Part shown: piece by piece, positions 61,352 through 64,000 of the stretch
Position numbering within the stretch: the stretch's first letter is position 1
How the letters are laid out: every line of letters begins with the position of its first letter
Source: JAODBQ01 sp047602055
GTDB lineage: Bacteria; Actinomycetota; Acidimicrobiia; Acidimicrobiales; Ilumatobacteraceae
Direction of reading: 5' to 3'
NCBI GenBank assembly: GCA_047602055.1
Contig: JASGIG010000001.1
Location: 1,364,001 to 1,428,000 of the forward strand
DNA length: 64,000 bases
Notes under the pieces: model-generated
What the model saw: the letters and a program-made list of their open reading frames with translations, nothing else
Databases searched by the model: none
Told to the model about the DNA's origin: nothing
Made by a program: the position numbers and the translations under genes

Positions 61352-61489
61352 ACCAACGCGATTCGAGATGCGCGGCGCACCAACGCGATTCGAGATGTGC
61401 GGCGCAGCTGCGCACATCTCACATCGCGCCCGCCGCTCGCTGCCGGGCGATTCGAGATGTGCCGCCCCCGTGCGCACATCTCGAATCGC
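61352..61489. repeat. Inverted-repeat cluster inside the ccm operon
   Basis: Two direct 27-bp units (ACCAACGCGATTCGAGATG... at 61352 and 61379), then TGCGCACATCTCACATCGCG, then a perfect hairpin GCGATTCGAGATGTGC (61447-61462) with 61474-61489. It is the same family as 6366-6471. In an operon it could attenuate or process the mRNA between ccmA and ccmB. Confidence 0.85.
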
Positions 61490-61511
61490 GGCGGCGGGGC
61501 GAGGTGTGTCG

Positions 61512-62225
61512 ATGAGCGCCTGGACCGTCGCCCGGCTGATGGCCGCGAAGGACCTGCGCATCGAGCTGCGCAGCCGGATCGTGCTCAACCAGGTCGTCCC
61601 GTTCGCCCTCGTCGTGCTCGTCATGTTCGGCTTCGCCCTCGACTCCGAGGCCGTCCTGTCCCGCGTCGCCCCCGGCCTGATCTGGCTGGCGACGGTGTTC
61701 AGCCTGCTGATCGTCGTCCAGCGGGCCTTCGCGGTGGAGACCGCCGACGGCGCCCTCGACGCCCTGCAGGTGGCCGGCGTCAACCCCGCCGGGATCTTCC
61801 TCGGCAAGACCGCGGCGTTGGTGATCCAGCTGCTCGTGCTGCAGATCCTGTCGGTCGCGCTCGCCGTCATCCTCTACCAGCCGCCCAGCGGGGCGACCGG
61901 CGAGCACCTGCGCCTCGACCTCGCCGGCCTCGGCCTGCTCGCCGTCACCCTGCTGGCCGCTACCTGCGGGCTGGCTTTCGTCGGTACGATCTACGGCGGT
62001 CTCGCCGCCGGGGCCAACGGTCGCGAGACGCTGCTCCCGCTGCTGTTGCTGCCGGTGGTGGCACCAGTCCTGATCGGTGCGACACGGGCGACCCAGGCGT
62101 CGCTCCACGTAGGAGGAACCTCGATGCGCGAAGGGTGGGCCTGGATTGCCTTGCTCGTCACCTTCGCCACCGCCTTCGGCATCGGTGGCTCGCTCGCCTT
62201 CGGCTCCCTGATGGACGACCAGTGA
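61512..62225 (+). CDS. ccmB: Haem exporter permease CcmB
   Basis: 237 residues with six membrane helices. The N-terminal AKDLRIELRSRIVLNQVVPFALVVLVMFGFA and the family stretch AVETADGALDALQVAGVNPAGIFLGKTAA are typical of CcmB, as is ANGRETLLPLLLLPVVAPVLIGATRAT. It is the membrane partner of CcmA. ATG 61512 follows a weak GAGG. It ends 10 bp before ccmC. Confidence 0.92.
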   Translation: MSAWTVARLMAAKDLRIELRSRIVLNQVVPFALVVLVMFGFALDSEAVLSRVAPGLIWLATVFSLLIVVQRAFAVETADGALDALQVAGVNPAGIFLGKTAALVIQLLVLQILSVALAVILYQPPSGATGEHLRLDLAGLGLLAVTLLAATCGLAFVGTIYGGLAAGANGRETLLPLLLLPVVAPVLIGATRATQASLHVGGTSMREGWAWIALLVTFATAFGIGGSLAFGSLMDDQ

Positions 62226-62235
62226 TGGACCGCCG

Positions 62236-63039
62236 ATGAGCAGCACGACGGACGCCACGGCCGGTACGGCCGCCGCGGACACCACGGGGCGCCGCAGCCT
62301 GATCTCCGCCGGCCCGACGTCGACGACGTTCACCCGCGCCCTCGGCACCGCCACGCTGATCGGTCTGGTCTGGTTCGTCGCCTTCGGCCTGTTCTTCAGC
62401 CCGAACGACGCCGTCCAGGGCAAGGGCGTGCGCATCCTCTACATCCACGTCCCGACGGCGTGGCTGGCCTACCTGGCGTTCATCGTCACCGCCGTCGCCA
62501 GCCTGGCCTACAGCTGGAAGCGCACCCGCAGCCTCACCTGGGACCGCATCGCCGGCGCCAGCGCCGAGGTCGGCGTGCTGTTCATGGGCATCACCCTGCT
62601 CACCGGCAGCCTGTGGGGTCGGATCTCCTGGGGCACGTACTGGGTGTGGGACTCGCGGGTCACCACGACGACGTTCCTGTTCATCACGTACGTCGGCTAC
62701 CTCGCCGTGCGCAACCTCGGCGGCACGCACCAGCAGCGGGCCAAGCGCAGCGCGATCATCGCCCTGCTCGCCGTGCTGGAGATCCCGCTCGTGCACTTCA
62801 GCGTGAAGTGGTGGCGGCCGCTGCACCAGGGCGAGAGCGTCGCCTCCGGCAAGCTCAGCGGGCTGATGCTGTTCAGCTTCTTCATCGGGATGATCGTGTT
62901 CACGATGCTCTACGTCTGGCTGGTGCTGCACCGCCAGCGGGTGATGGCGATGCAGGACGCGCTCGACGACCGCGGCCTCGAGGACGCGCTCACCGCCCGG
63001 CGCAGCGAGGCGGCCAACGCCGCGGGGGTCGGCGGCTGA
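62236..63039 (+). CDS. ccmC: Cytochrome c maturation protein CcmC
   Basis: 267 residues of the haem-handling protein family. The Trp-rich periplasmic motif is WGTYWVWDSRVTTTTFLF. Haem-ligand His residues are in ILYIHVPTAWLAY and LVHFSVKWWRPLHQ. Six membrane helices are visible. It loads haem onto CcmE. The N-terminal 25 residues are a polar Thr/Ala tail. The stop overlaps ccmD (TGATG). Confidence 0.94.
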   Translation: MSSTTDATAGTAAADTTGRRSLISAGPTSTTFTRALGTATLIGLVWFVAFGLFFSPNDAVQGKGVRILYIHVPTAWLAYLAFIVTAVASLAYSWKRTRSLTWDRIAGASAEVGVLFMGITLLTGSLWGRISWGTYWVWDSRVTTTTFLFITYVGYLAVRNLGGTHQQRAKRSAIIALLAVLEIPLVHFSVKWWRPLHQGESVASGKLSGLMLFSFFIGMIVFTMLYVWLVLHRQRVMAMQDALDDRGLEDALTARRSEAANAAGVGG

Positions 63040-63170
63040 TGCAGACCACGTTCGTCGCCATCTGCTACGTCGCCACGTTCGGCGGCATCGGGCTGCTCAC
63101 CGGGTTGATGATGCGCCGGGCGCGCCAGCTCGCCGAGAAGCTGCCGCCGGAGGATCGCCCGTGGACCTGA
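63039..63170 (+). CDS. ccmD: CcmD-like small membrane protein
   Basis: 43 residues with one helix (residues about 3-24, FVAICYVATFGGIGLLTGLM) and a basic tail, MRRARQLAEKLPPEDRPW. CcmD is a small single-helix component that helps release holo-CcmE from CcmABC. Position between ccmC and ccmE, overlapping both, is decisive. Confidence 0.85.
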   Translation: MQTTFVAICYVATFGGIGLLTGLMMRRARQLAEKLPPEDRPWT

Positions 63171-63712
63171 GCCCGCGCACCCTCACCGACGTCGACGGCG
63201 ATGGCGGGGATGCGGGTGGTGGCGAGTCCACGCGAACGCCGTCGCCGGCGCCTCGCAAGCGGCGGCCGTGGGCGGCGCTCGCGGTGCTCGCGGTGGTGCT
63301 CGTCGTCGGCGGGTTCGCCGTCTCCAAGTTCCTCAGCTCGGCGATCGACTACTACTGCAACGTCGACGAGGTCGGCCACAAGAGCGGCTGCGAGGTCGGC
63401 AAGTCGCTGCGCATCCAGGGCACCGTGGACCAGGGCAGCATCAATCGCGAGGGTGACGTCACCAACTTCCGGATCTCGTTCGACGGCGTGACGATGCCGG
63501 TGCGGTACCAGGGCGGCCAGGTCGACCTGTTCCAGGAGTGCATCCCGGTCGTGGTCAAGGGCAAGGTCGTCGACACCGCGTCCGGTCGGCTGTTCGAGGG
63601 CTCGGAGATCGAGGTCAAGCACTCCGACGAGTACGAGGCCGCACACCCCGACCGGGTCGACGCCGGGACCGGCAAGACGGAGTCCGCGGCATGCTCGCAA
63701 GCGCAAGCCTGA
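63161..63712 (+). CDS. ccmE: Haem chaperone CcmE
   Basis: 183 residues. A charged N-terminus leads to one membrane helix (about 36-58). The OB-fold includes SLRIQGTVDQGSINREGDVT, VRYQGGQVDLFQECIPVVVKGKV and EGSEIEVKHSDEYEA. H154 and Y158 form the HxxxY haem-attachment motif. Two extra Cys (CNVDEVGHKSGC, 66-77) at the start of the OB-fold are unusual and could form a disulfide or metal site. It ferries haem to CcmF. GTG 63161 overlaps ccmD. Confidence 0.93.
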   Translation: MDLSPRTLTDVDGDGGDAGGGESTRTPSPAPRKRRPWAALAVLAVVLVVGGFAVSKFLSSAIDYYCNVDEVGHKSGCEVGKSLRIQGTVDQGSINREGDVTNFRISFDGVTMPVRYQGGQVDLFQECIPVVVKGKVVDTASGRLFEGSEIEVKHSDEYEAAHPDRVDAGTGKTESAACSQAQA

Positions 63713-64000
63713 ACGCCGTCCTCGGGCAGACCGCCCTGATCCTGGGGCTCGTCGCCTCGCTGTTCGGCGCGCTGATCCTCGGGATGGCCGTGCGCACCGG
63801 CAACCGCGCCGTGCTGCGCACCGCGCCCCGTTACGCGTGGATCGTCCTCGGCGCCGCGATCGCCGCGTTCGTGGTGATGCAGCGGGCGCTGATCACCCGC
63901 GACTGGGGCGTCGCCTACGTCCAGAAGGTCGGCGCCGTCTCGACGCCGGCGCTGTTCAACTTCACCGCGCTGTGGAGCGCGCTGGAGGGCAGCATCCTGC
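63691..64000 (+). CDS. ccmF: Cytochrome c haem lyase subunit CcmF (5' part)
   Basis: First 103 residues, running off the window. The first membrane helices are followed by VMQRALITRDWGVAYVQKVG and LFNFTALWSALEGSIL, which match the CcmF N-terminus (ALITHDFSVAYV...ALWGAHEGS). CcmF transfers haem from CcmE to apocytochrome c. The ATG overlaps ccmE by 22 bp. The WWD-domain lies beyond the window. Confidence 0.9.
   Translation, partial: MLASASLNAVLGQTALILGLVASLFGALILGMAVRTGNRAVLRTAPRYAWIVLGAAIAAFVVMQRALITRDWGVAYVQKVGAVSTPALFNFTALWSALEGSIL

Overview
The window is about 70% GC bacterial chromosomal DNA. Genes are densely packed, overlap at ATGA/GTGA/TGATG junctions, and often start with GTG. The content points to a high-GC actinobacterium, most likely class Acidimicrobiia. 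The pointers are a HelR/HelD RNA polymerase-recycling ATPase, a DtxR-type regulator, a class E-like sortase, an F420-type luciferase-like monooxygenase, actinobacterial Lhr and RNB proteins, and a System I (Ccm) cytochrome c operon. The taxonomic placement is inference; no rRNA or other marker gene is present.

Layout: (1) 1-666, a dsbA-like/dsbB pair on the minus strand. (2) 863-6294, class Ia ribonucleotide reductase nrdAB, then two transglutaminase-like genes. (3) 6525-7529, a PRPP-synthase-like gene on the minus strand. (4) 7588-20777, a co-directional block of about 13 kb: SDR, luciferase-like monooxygenase, nitronate-monooxygenase-like flavoenzyme, acyl-CoA synthetase (frameshifted), oligopeptide-type ABC transporter, enoyl-CoA hydratase, DUF35 protein, a thiolase-fold protein without the nucleophilic Cys, the ABC binding protein and a TetR regulator. 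It looks like uptake and CoA-dependent breakdown of an unknown organic acid. (5) 20.8-22.0 kb, decayed BrkB and PAP2 genes. (6) 22.1-32.1 kb, HAD phosphatase, a yybP-ykoY-type Mn riboswitch with a GDT1 transporter, PfkB kinase, DUF4916 protein, Fpg/Nei-like glycosylase, RNB exonuclease, TesB, PQQ-type dehydrogenase, nitroreductase and methyltransferase. (7) 32.2-36.4 kb, an amidohydrolase and two related membrane-anchored four-cysteine proteins. (8) 36.5-39.9 kb, a toroid protein/methyltransferase/glycosyltransferase operon. (9) 40-46.6 kb, dtd, a VapC remnant, lnt (frameshifted), sortase and hemY-hemH-hemE. (10) 46.9-57.7 kb, helR, a lipoprotein, a DtxR regulator and two helicases, one of them a repeat-invaded Lhr. 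(11) 57.9-60.5 kb, GNAT, decayed genes, TetR and a small membrane protein. (12) 60.7-64 kb, ccmABCDE and the start of ccmF.

The most unusual property is a set of dispersed repeat families of about 60-110 bp. Intergenic copies repeatedly begin exactly at the TGA stop codon of the preceding gene and lie in the same orientation. Copies inside genes lie in the opposite orientation, where the reading frame is open, and add peptide to lhr, another helicase, a flavoenzyme and a glycosyltransferase. Intragenic tandem units (24, 39, 87 and 102 bp) are multiples of three; the intergenic ones (104 and 110 bp) are not. This resembles the in-frame palindromic elements known from Rickettsia. Many intergenic gaps also hold perfect long inverted repeats. 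Three genes carry a single extra base, from sequencing error or real decay.
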